A stretch of 8,994 nucleotides of DNA from Holophagaceae bacterium (lineage in GTDB: Bacteria > Acidobacteriota > Holophagae > Holophagales > Holophagaceae), in the NCBI GenBank assembly GCA_025353305.1, contig JANXQX010000046.1, positions 1-8,994 on the forward strand. The letters run 5' to 3'. Shown here one piece after another: positions 1 to 5,643 of the stretch. A program made the position numbers and the translations under genes. How positions within the stretch are numbered: the first letter of the stretch is position 1; each line of letters starts with the position of its first letter. The notes beneath the pieces were generated by a model that worked only from the letters and a program-made list of their open reading frames with translations, searched no databases and was not told the origin of the DNA.

Positions 1-145
1 CCCTTTCCATCCACCCAAACGGGACATAAGCTCTTTATTAGGCAGTGGCGGCCTCCCCTCATCCTGATTTCTAGACAAAACCAAGATGACCTAAGACCGC
101 TGCTGCTCACACTTTTCACTCAGATCCGTGAAGAACCAAAAGCTT
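1..145. other. Non-coding tail, no gene supported
   Basis: This stretch lies downstream of the formate dehydrogenase gene, which is transcribed leftward. One plus-strand frame is open from base 1 to a TAA at 190-192, but it has no start inside the window, its composition is unlike the neighbouring genes and it runs straight into the CTTTGTG repeat units. I therefore do not call it a gene. No stem followed by a T-run that would make a convincing terminator was found on either strand. The sequence could be the outer part of a longer dispersed intergenic repeat whose recognisable end lies at 146-212, but that is a guess. Confidence 0.4.
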
Positions 146-212
146 TTCTTTGTGAACCTTTGTGGCGATTTTTATTTTTTGTGGTTTATTAAAATCCAGT
201 TTGTCTTTGTGG
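146..212. repeat. CTTTGTG-type degenerate short repeat cluster
   Basis: Four copies of a CTTTGTG-like word are visible: CTTTGTG at 148-154, CTTTGTG at 158-164 (exactly ten bases later), TTTTGTGG at 177-184 and CTTTGTGG at 205-212, in an AT-rich stretch quite unlike the GC-rich genes around it. From memory, similar runs (read on the other strand as CCACAAAG/CACAAAG words) recur in intergenic regions of many unrelated bacteria, with unknown function. It sits immediately after the stop codon of the formate dehydrogenase gene. It might act in transcript 3'-end formation or simply be a dispersed element. The units are seen directly; family membership is inferred. Confidence 0.5.
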
Positions 213-226
213 TGCATTGTTTTTTA

Positions 227-2917
227 TCAGACTGGCCGGATCCTAGCCGCGGTGACTTTGTACTCCGGTGTTTCGGTGAAGTTGTCGCGGCCAGAGCCGG
301 TGGCGCGGTTCACAAAGGCTTCAGGATTGTGGAAGACGCTGAAACATTCGCCAGAGCGCACGACCTCCGTGATCCAGGCATGGGCCGGGAACTGGCCGTG
401 GCGGGTTTCGACCAGCACCGGGGCGCCATCCAGAATGCCGAGCGGGTCGGCATCCTTTGGATGGATCTGGATCCAGTCATCCCGCTGAAGTTCACTGTTG
501 CGCGTGCGGCCGGTCATGGTGGCCGCATTGAAATGGTAAAGCGTCCGTCCGGTGTTCATCAGGAACGGATAATCGTCCGATGGGATTTCGGCGCTGGGCC
601 GATAGTCCAAGGCCCTGAAAGCGACACGGGGGCCTTTGGGAAATTGGTCGGCATGCAGCACGGTGGTGCCCGGATGGTCCCCGGCAGGGCAGGGCCACTG
701 GATCCCGGCGGATTCGATCCGGAGATAGGTGATGCCGTTGACCACGGGCCAGACCTTGCGGATCTCATCCCAGACGGCTTCGGCTGCAGTTGAATCACTG
801 GCGCCATCGTTGAGAAAAGCGAAGTGGTCTGCATACCCAAGGCGTTCGCCCAGCAGGCAGGCGACCTCGAGATCGGTCTTTACTCCGCCCCGGGGTGGGA
901 TGGCAGCCCGTACGCGCTGGATGCGGCGTTCACCGTTCATGAAAGTGCCTGCCTTTTCAAAGGAGCTGGCTACGGGCAAAAAGACGGTCCCGAAGGCCTT
1001 GGCCGTTTCGGTCATGAAGAGGTCCACGACCACCATGGCTTCGAGCTGGCTCAGAGCCTGAGCGGTGCGATTGGCATCCGGGTTGCTGAGCAGCACGTCA
1101 TAGCCAAACACGACCATCCCTTTCAGTCGGCCCTCATGGGCCGCGTCCACCATGCCCATGACCGAAAGCCCGGCTGATTCTGGGATTGGCACGCCCCACA
1201 CACGCTCGTGCAGTTCCCGGGCGGTCGCGATGGGCTGATACCCGGTGAGTCGCGAGGGTTCACAGCCCATGTTGGCGGAGCCCTGGACGTTGTTCTGGCC
1301 GCGCAGGGGGTTCACACCGGAGCCGGGCTTGCCCACATTGCCCGTGACCAGCGCAAGCTGGGCCAATGCCATGACGCCCTCGGTGCCCTGGATATGCTCG
1401 GTCAGGCCCAGGCCGTTGATGCTCATGGCGGGACGTGTCGATGCATAGAGCCTCGCGGCCTGGCGAATTCGCTCGGCGCTGACTCCGCATACCTGACCCG
1501 CGCGTTCCGGGGTCCATCCAGCAACGGCGGTACGGAAAACCTCCTGGTTTTCAGTTCTGCTTTCCAGGAAGGCGCGGTCCTCCAGACCTTCTTCAAGAAT
1601 CACCCGGGCCATCGCCAGGAGCAGGGGCAGGTTCGTGCCGGGACGCGGGGCCAGATGGATCGTCGCGTGATCCGCCAGTTCGATGCGGCGGGGGTCGATG
1701 ACGATGAGCGGCACGCCGGCCAGGGCGCGCTGCTTGATGCGGTTGCCCACGATGGGGTGGTTCTCGCTGGGATTGGCGCCCACGATCATGATCAGGGCGG
1801 CCTTTTCGACGTCTTCGAAACTGTTCGTGGCCGCGCCCGTGCCAAAGACCTGGCCCAGCCCCGCGGCACTGGGCGCATGGCAAACCCGGGCGCAGCAGTC
1901 TACGTTGTTCGTGCCCACTACGACGCGCGCCAGTTTCTGCACCAGGTAGGAATCTTCGTTGGTGGCGCGGGAGGAACCCAGGAAGCCAATGGCATCGGGT
2001 CCGTGCTTTTCCTTGATATGCCTGATCGAAGCCGCGGCCTGATCCAAAGCCTCCTCCCAGGAAACTTCGACCCACGCTCCGTCTCGCCGGACCGCCGGTT
2101 GCAGCACGCGATCCGGGGCATCCACGAAGCCCGTTCCATAACGGCCCTTAACGCACAGGTGGCCTTGGCTGACCGGGGAACCCAGGACCGGCCGCACACC
2201 CATGATCTGGCCATCCTTCACGCCCACTTCCATCTCGCAACCCGTGCCGCAGTAGGGGCAGATGGTGCGAGTCCAACTGTCCGGGATTCCCGACTGGAAG
2301 CAGGAAGTGTCGTCCAACGCGCCGGTGGGGCAGGTGTCCACACAGGCCCCGCAACTCACGCAGGGGCTTTTCAACAGCGAATGCGCCAAGCCCGGCGCCA
2401 CATGGGTGCTGCCCCCGCGTTCGATCACTTTCCACACGAACTGGCCCTGCACCTCCTCACAGATCCGCACGCAGCGATAGCAGTCGATGCACCGGGACAT
2501 GTCCACGCGGATGTAGGGATGGGTCTCGTCCAGACGGTCTGGATCGCTGGTCCCGGTGGCCGTCACGACATAGTGGCGAAGCCAGCGATGGAATGGTTGA
2601 TGGGGGCGCGCCTCCACCGCGGCAGATGGATAATTCCTGGCCAGCATGGTTAACACGCCACGGCGGTACGCCTCCAGTTCGGGAGTGTGGGTGTGAACCT
2701 CCATGCCGGATTCGGCCTCGGTCGAGCAGGCACAAAGATTCCGGTCGTGGCCGACCACTTCCACTTCACACATCCGGCACAGCGAAGCCGGTTTCAGGCG
2801 GGGATCGTGACACAGGGTGGGGACTTCCAACCCCAGCCCGGAAAGTACCGCCAGGAGGGTCTCTCCGGGCTGAGCAGAGACTTGCTGTCCATTCACCATG
2901 AGGGCAAGTTCAGGCAT
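227..2917 (-). CDS. fdhA: Formate dehydrogenase alpha subunit, Mo/W-bis-PGD, Cys type
   Basis: This 896-residue protein is predicted to oxidise formate to CO2 (or the reverse) in the cytoplasm; no signal peptide is present. Domains in order: a plant-type [2Fe-2S] domain (about 1-80; C36, C47, C50 and C64 or C62); a spacer where NuoG-like relatives bind a His/Cys [4Fe-4S] cluster but which here has no cysteine between 64 and 143; a two-cluster ferredoxin domain (C143/146/149/153 and C186/189/192/196); the cofactor-proximal [4Fe-4S] site (C220, C223, C227, C255); the large molybdopterin region with active-site pair C346-H347 in RVCHAPS; and a C-terminal dinucleotide-binding domain (about 784-890). 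The active-site codon is TGC, so cysteine, not selenocysteine. The start is supported by AAGGGGTGA (2924-2932) six bases upstream of ATG. No NuoE/NuoF-like or FdhD partner is visible here. NAD or ferredoxin as acceptor cannot be decided; another CO2/formate-type molybdoenzyme is possible but less likely. Confidence 0.92.
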   Translation of the reverse strand: MPELALMVNGQQVSAQPGETLLAVLSGLGLEVPTLCHDPRLKPASLCRMCEVEVVGHDRNLCACSTEAESGMEVHTHTPELEAYRRGVLTMLARNYPSAAVEARPHQPFHRWLRHYVVTATGTSDPDRLDETHPYIRVDMSRCIDCYRCVRICEEVQGQFVWKVIERGGSTHVAPGLAHSLLKSPCVSCGACVDTCPTGALDDTSCFQSGIPDSWTRTICPYCGTGCEMEVGVKDGQIMGVRPVLGSPVSQGHLCVKGRYGTGFVDAPDRVLQPAVRRDGAWVEVSWEEALDQAAASIRHIKEKHGPDAIGFLGSSRATNEDSYLVQKLARVVVGTNNVDCCARVCHAPSAAGLGQVFGTGAATNSFEDVEKAALIMIVGANPSENHPIVGNRIKQRALAGVPLIVIDPRRIELADHATIHLAPRPGTNLPLLLAMARVILEEGLEDRAFLESRTENQEVFRTAVAGWTPERAGQVCGVSAERIRQAARLYASTRPAMSINGLGLTEHIQGTEGVMALAQLALVTGNVGKPGSGVNPLRGQNNVQGSANMGCEPSRLTGYQPIATARELHERVWGVPIPESAGLSVMGMVDAAHEGRLKGMVVFGYDVLLSNPDANRTAQALSQLEAMVVVDLFMTETAKAFGTVFLPVASSFEKAGTFMNGERRIQRVRAAIPPRGGVKTDLEVACLLGERLGYADHFAFLNDGASDSTAAEAVWDEIRKVWPVVNGITYLRIESAGIQWPCPAGDHPGTTVLHADQFPKGPRVAFRALDYRPSAEIPSDDYPFLMNTGRTLYHFNAATMTGRTRNSELQRDDWIQIHPKDADPLGILDGAPVLVETRHGQFPAHAWITEVVRSGECFSVFHNPEAFVNRATGSGRDNFTETPEYKVTAARIRPV

Positions 2918-3035
2918 TGAGATTCACCCCTTCGTAGGATCCATCGCACTCCCACACGTTGCAAGCTTTTGAAAACAGGGTTGAAGGGTGATCGTGGCAG
3001 GGGTTGGCTTCAGCTATTCCGGACTGAAAAACTCA

Positions 3036-3047
3036 TGATACAAATCA
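3036..3047. promoter_or_regulatory. Candidate FNR/CRP-family binding site
   Basis: The sequence TGATACAAATCA is a perfect TGAT-N4-ATCA dyad and matches the core of the FNR consensus TTGAT-N4-ATCAA, missing only the outermost T and A. Its centre lies about 124 bases upstream of the fdhA start and about 314 upstream of the hsp20 start. If it were a class II activator site (centre near -41.5) for the minus-strand gene, transcription would begin near 3000, leaving an 80-base leader. No strong -10 box was found at the ideal distance. Anaerobic control of a formate dehydrogenase by an FNR-type regulator would make sense, but a 12-base match can arise by chance. Confidence 0.35.
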
Positions 3048-3113
3048 CAGCTGCCAGGACCCAACTTGAAGCCGCTTCCCGATGGCCCTGGGCAGTGCTC
3101 CATCGCCATGGTT

Positions 3114-3143
3114 TTGAAGCGAGTGCCGGTGGGAGTCTATATG
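3114..3143 (+). promoter_or_regulatory. Possible sigma-70-like promoter for hsp20
   Basis: TTGAAG (3114-3119) is followed after 18 bases by TATATG (3138-3143), or after 17 bases by CTATAT, giving a plausible -35/-10 pair. The implied start near 3150 would leave a leader of about 200 bases before the hsp20 ATG. It is the only well-spaced pair I found on this strand of the spacer, but both hexamers are imperfect. Confidence 0.25.
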
Positions 3144-3152
3144 TCGAGACTC
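3133..3152. promoter_or_regulatory. Inverted repeat overlapping the possible -10
   Basis: GAGTCT (3133-3138) and AGACTC (3147-3152) form a perfect six-base inverted repeat separated by eight bases. The dyad covers the candidate -10 hexamer of the promoter called at 3114-3143, which is the classic place for a repressor operator. It is not CIRCE. It could equally be a small hairpin at the start of the transcript. Confidence 0.25.
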
Positions 3153-3185
3153 GTCAGGCCGCCCCAGTCACAAAGATTTTTTCAT

Positions 3186-3235
3186 GGGTGGTCGTGCCCA
3201 CCCGGATTCCGTGTGGATTGGGTTGCGTTCAACCC
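3186..3235 (+). other. Two short hairpins in the hsp20 upstream leader
   Basis: Two perfect six-base stems lie close together: GGGTGG/CCACCC (3186-3191 with 3198-3203, six-base loop) and GGGTTG/CAACCC (3220-3225 with 3230-3235, four-base loop). The first is preceded, not followed, by a T-run (GATTTTTTC, 3175-3183), so neither looks like a plus-strand terminator. If transcription starts upstream, they would sit in the hsp20 leader. Leaders of small heat-shock genes are known to carry RNA thermometers, but these stems do not obviously cover the ribosome-binding site at 3347-3350. Confidence 0.25.
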
Positions 3236-3355
3236 GGAGCTTTGCCGATTCCATCCCAAGGATTTCCCCATCAGGGCCCCGCCGGGTGGTCTTGGCAAGC
3301 TGCAGACTGGACACCCTTCTTTCCCACTCAACCCTTCTCCATTCACGAGGTCACC

Positions 3356-3829
3356 ATGTCCCTGCTACTCAAACAGCGTCCCAAGAATGTTGGGCTCGCC
3401 CGTGAATCGCTTTTTGAAGACCCACTCCGCCTGCTTCGGGAGACCAATCGCTGGGATCCATTCCAGGACCTTGGCCTACGTTCCTCTAACAAAATGGAAA
3501 CCTTCCTGCCTGCCTTCGATCTGAAGGAGAACCCCACCGAATTTTGCTTGAAAGCCGACCTCCCGGGAATGAAGGAGGACGATCTTGACATCTCCGTTTC
3601 CGGAAATCGATTGACCATCAGCGGGAAGCGCGAGGAGGAGATCATCCGGGACGATGAGGTCTGCTACGCCTACGAGCGTGCTTTTGGCAGCTTCAGCCGC
3701 GCCATAGCACTCCCGGAAGATGTGGATGCCGATAAGGTGAAGGCAGAACTGAAGAATGGCGTGCTCTCGGTGACTGTGCCCAAGAGCCCAGAGATCCGCC
3801 CCAAAAAGGTCGAAGTGAAGACCATTTGA
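3356..3829 (+). CDS. hsp20: Hsp20 family small heat-shock protein
   Basis: This 157-residue protein is a cytoplasmic ATP-independent holdase chaperone that binds unfolding proteins and forms oligomers. The alpha-crystallin domain spans about 50-143. It includes the LPG turn at 69-71, the SGxR segment (GKREEE at 90-95), the FxRxxxLP signature (F113, R115, L119-P120) and the family-defining A-x-x-x-N-G-V-L stretch (A130 to L137). A short variable N-terminal arm and a C-terminal tail ending KKVEVKTI complete it; the V-E-V of the tail may stand in for the usual I-x-I docking motif. The ATG at 3356 was chosen because GAGG (3347-3350) lies five bases upstream and the homologous region starts just after it; the frame remains open further upstream but that part is not Hsp20-like. 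It stands alone, divergent from fdhA, with no clear terminator after it. Confidence 0.93.
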   Translation: MSLLLKQRPKNVGLARESLFEDPLRLLRETNRWDPFQDLGLRSSNKMETFLPAFDLKENPTEFCLKADLPGMKEDDLDISVSGNRLTISGKREEEIIRDDEVCYAYERAFGSFSRAIALPEDVDADKVKAELKNGVLSVTVPKSPEIRPKKVEVKTI

Positions 3830-3964
3830 AACTTCCCGGTCGACCATGAACGACTGGAATGGTTCAAGGTCCCCGGCGCGGGCCGTATCGCTGGTGAATA
3901 TCCGGTAATTTAGGCAGCCATCGCGGTTGGGTTGACTCAGCAACACTGGAACACGCACATCCAT

Positions 3965-4019
3965 CGCCCGCCTCCGACACTTGCAAACCACTGAAACGCT
4001 CAGTGGGTCGAGGCGGGCG
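3965..4019. repeat. Long interrupted palindrome, stem-loop of 55 bases
   Basis: CGCCCGCCTC (3965-3974) is the exact reverse complement of GAGGCGGGCG (4010-4019). Inside it, after one unpaired C, GAC (3976-3978) pairs with GTC (4007-4009). After a nine-base one-sided bulge, CCACTGA (3988-3994) pairs perfectly with TCAGTGG (4000-4006) around the loop AACGC. That gives 20 base pairs in one coaxial fold. GCAC (3955-3958) and GTGC (4022-4025) could extend it outward. No T-run follows on either strand, so it is not a standard intrinsic terminator. It may be a terminator without a U-tract, a structured RNA, or a dispersed palindromic (REP/attC-like) element. Confidence 0.65.
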
Positions 4020-4091
4020 GAGTGCTGAAAGAGCCCAGAAAATCGGCCAATAGCGAGCGTGCCAGCGCCTGAGGCTTGGATTATCTAGCTC

Positions 4092-4109
4092 CACATCTCG
4101 AAATATGTG
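4092..4109. promoter_or_regulatory. Possible operator upstream of the cytochrome operon
   Basis: CACAT (4092-4096) and ATGTG (4105-4109) form a five-base inverted repeat with an eight-base spacer, followed at once by a second TGTGA word (4113-4117). It lies about 70 bases before the cytochrome start, a reasonable place for a regulator site. The arms are short and no regulator is identified, so this is weak. Confidence 0.2.
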
Positions 4110-4171
4110 AGTTGTGATCTCGGACACGCAGTTTTTCAACCACATTCTAGACACGAACGAGGGGGACCAGG

Positions 4172-4708
4172 ATGTTCTGGATGGCTGCGGCTTTGGCGAT
4201 GACGCTTTCTGGCGCGGGGGTCCAGGGGGCCCACACCCCACCGGCCCTGGGTGTGAAACCCCAAAAGAAGGAACAATTGGTCGAAGCCAAGGCGCCGCCA
4301 CTCACTGAGGGGATCTTTCCCTGCACCCAGTGCCATAACGAAAAAGTGAACGGGAAACTCAATACGACGCGCAGGGAACTGCAGTTCCATGACGATATCC
4401 AGTCGGAATTTCATCACGACAGTGAAAACCGGTGGTGCCTGGACTGCCATGATGCCAAGAACCGCGATGTGCTCCATCTCACAAGCGGGGCCGCAGTGAC
4501 CTTCACCGAGTCATACAAACTCTGCGGCCAGTGCCACGGGGACAAATACCGCGATTGGAAGCGGGGCGTGCATGGCAAGCGGATTGGCCACTGGAACGGG
4601 GACAAGACCTACTTCCTGTGTGTCAATTGCCACAATCCACACTCCCCGAGATTCAAGTCCATCAAGCCACTTCCCCCACCCATCCGCCCCAGTGAGATGA
4701 AGCGATGA
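4172..4708 (+). CDS. Tetraheme c-type cytochrome, periplasmic electron carrier
   Basis: This 178-residue protein has four CxxCH heme-attachment motifs: CTQCH (51-55), CLDCH (89-93), CGQCH (118-122) and CVNCH (150-154). Histidines outside the motifs (for example H73, H81/H82, H102, H134, H140, H157) could be distal ligands, giving bis-His hemes. The N-terminus (about 1-20) is a hydrophobic export segment without a basic residue, with a possible cleavage after residue 20 in VQGA. The C-terminal tail is proline-rich. The start is well fixed: GAGGGGG (4159-4165) is six bases upstream of ATG and an in-frame TAG lies at 4148-4150. Its stop overlaps the next start (ATGA), so translation is likely coupled. 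It probably exchanges electrons between the Fe-S subunit and other periplasmic cytochromes or a terminal reductase. It resembles small multihemes found with NrfC/NrfD-like pairs (Nrf2, Dsr, Cbc modules); which of these it belongs to cannot be settled by eye. Confidence 0.88.
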   Translation: MFWMAAALAMTLSGAGVQGAHTPPALGVKPQKKEQLVEAKAPPLTEGIFPCTQCHNEKVNGKLNTTRRELQFHDDIQSEFHHDSENRWCLDCHDAKNRDVLHLTSGAAVTFTESYKLCGQCHGDKYRDWKRGVHGKRIGHWNGDKTYFLCVNCHNPHSPRFKSIKPLPPPIRPSEMKR

Positions 4709-5634
4709 ATCCGATGACTCCTTCCAATTGTTCCGGTGGGTGCGGTGGTTCCGAGGCTGTTGATCCCGGTCGCCGCGATGTCTTGAAATTCCTGGCGGTA
4801 GGTGCCGCCGTGGCCGCTGGAACAGGTTGCGACCTGGAAGGCTTCTTCCGGAAATCTTTCCGGGAGCTTTCTCCTGCGGATGTCCGGCGGATGACTACGG
4901 GATGGGAACGGAAATATACCCGCAAATATGGCAAGGACGTCACCGTCAGCGAAGCGGGCCCCATGGCTGGCGTCAAATTCGGGTATGGCCTCGACCTTTC
5001 CCGCTGCGTGGGCTGCCGGCGTTGTGTCTACGCGTGCGTGGAGGAGAACAACCAGTCGAGGAAAGAGCCACAGATCCAATGGATCCGTGTGCTGGAAATG
5101 GACAAGGCCCACGGCATCGATGTCAATCATTCCGATATCTATTACGATGCGGCGGAGGTCCCCCGGCCGGGCAAGTTCTACATGCCGGTGCAATGCCAGC
5201 AATGCGACGACCCGCCCTGCGTCAAGACCTGCCCGGTGGGAGCCACCTGGAAGGAAAAAGATGGCATCGTGGTGATCGACTATGACTGGTGCATCGGCTG
5301 CCGCTGCTGCATGTCAGCCTGCCCCTATGGCGCCCGCCACTTCAATTGGGCCGAGCCGAGTCTTCCGGCCCAGGAAATGAACCCCAAGACCCACGTTCTG
5401 GGCAACCGCCCCCGGCCCAAGGGCGTGGTGGAGAAGTGCACCTTCTGCATCCAGCGCACCCGGGAAGGCCTCTATCCGGCTTGTGTGGAAATCTGCCCCG
5501 TGGGAGCGCGCAAGTTCGGCAATCTCCTGGATCCTGAAAGCGAGATCCGCCAGGCCATGGACAACAAGCGCGTGTTCATCCTGAAAGAGGAACTCGCGAC
5601 CCACCCGAGTTTTTTCTACTTCTACGCGACCTAG
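4705..5634 (+). CDS. Tat-exported four-cluster ferredoxin subunit (NrfC/PsrB/DsrO-like)
   Basis: This 309-residue protein should pass electrons between the cytochrome and the NrfD membrane subunit on the periplasmic face. It has 16 cysteines in the usual four-cluster pattern: C101/104/107/111; C164/167/172/176; C196/199/202/206; and C245/248 with C260/264. Each set of four can supply ligands for a [4Fe-4S] cluster, with the usual swapped fourth ligand between paired motifs. The N-terminus carries a twin-arginine motif, GRRDVLKFL (22-30), then an alanine/glycine/valine-rich segment ending AGTGC (C42), which could be a lipoprotein cleavage site. Ahead of the arginines lies an unusual cysteine/glycine-rich leader (C9, C13). 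ATG 4705 overlaps the cytochrome stop by the ATGA arrangement. Family identity is firm; NrfC, DsrO, CbcT/U-type or a polysulfide reductase-type role is open, as no catalytic molybdenum subunit is adjacent. Confidence 0.92.
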   Translation: MNPMTPSNCSGGCGGSEAVDPGRRDVLKFLAVGAAVAAGTGCDLEGFFRKSFRELSPADVRRMTTGWERKYTRKYGKDVTVSEAGPMAGVKFGYGLDLSRCVGCRRCVYACVEENNQSRKEPQIQWIRVLEMDKAHGIDVNHSDIYYDAAEVPRPGKFYMPVQCQQCDDPPCVKTCPVGATWKEKDGIVVIDYDWCIGCRCCMSACPYGARHFNWAEPSLPAQEMNPKTHVLGNRPRPKGVVEKCTFCIQRTREGLYPACVEICPVGARKFGNLLDPESEIRQAMDNKRVFILKEELATHPSFFYFYAT

Positions 5635-5643
5635 GACGGACCC

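Larger units (their letters stand above)
2918..3355. other. Divergent fdhA/hsp20 regulatory spacer
   Basis: This 438-base stretch separates two genes that point away from each other. A plus-strand frame is open across it and continues into hsp20, but the predicted 129-residue extension has no Hsp20 similarity and low-complexity, tryptophan/proline-rich composition, so the spacer is treated as non-coding. It contains an FNR-like palindrome (3036-3047), a possible promoter with overlapping inverted repeat (3114-3152) and two short GC-rich hairpins (3186-3203 and 3220-3235). No CIRCE element (TTAGCACTC-N9-GAGTGCTAA) and no well-spaced sigma-32 promoter were found. Confidence 0.7.
3830..4171. other. 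Gene-free stretch between hsp20 and the cytochrome operon
   Basis: No convincing gene was found in these 342 bases. A 20-codon frame at 3846-3908 has no ribosome-binding site and no recognisable product, and minus-strand open frames here run across the hsp20 or cytochrome genes as shadows. The stretch contains a long interrupted palindrome (3965-4019), a CACAT/ATGTG dyad (4092-4109), and the tandem words TGTGA at 4106-4110 and 4113-4117. It must contain the 3' end of the hsp20 transcript and the promoter of the cytochrome operon, but no good -35/-10 pair could be picked. Confidence 0.7.

Noticed and set aside
1..192. Possible C-terminal piece of a plus-strand gene
   Set aside because: The frame is open but only 63 codons, has no start in the window, looks non-coding in composition and ends inside the CTTTGTG repeat units. 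The sequence to the left would be needed to revive it.
1880..1882. Possible selenocysteine at the formate dehydrogenase active site
   Set aside because: The codon on the coding strand is TGC, cysteine, so no selenocysteine insertion is needed.
1208..2653. Long open frame (481 codons) on the plus strand
   Set aside because: It lies wholly antisense to the formate dehydrogenase gene, has no ribosome-binding site or recognisable domain, and is the kind of shadow frame expected opposite a GC-rich gene.
2997..3010. TGGCAGGGGTTGGC resembling a sigma-54 promoter
   Set aside because: The GG and GC doublets are one base too close together for the invariant ten-base spacing.
3065..3083. CTTGAAG followed by CCCGAT resembling a sigma-32 heat-shock promoter
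   Set aside because: The two elements are only about six bases apart, whereas sigma-32 promoters need roughly 11-16 bases between them.
2969..3355. N-terminal extension of the Hsp20 frame by 129 codons
   Set aside because: The extension has no Hsp20 similarity and odd composition, while an ATG with a good GAGG at 3347-3350 stands exactly where the family protein should begin.
3864..4301. Minus-strand frame of 145 codons across the hsp20/cytochrome spacer
   Set aside because: It overlaps the start of the well-supported cytochrome gene in antisense and the long palindrome, and its product shows no recognisable features.
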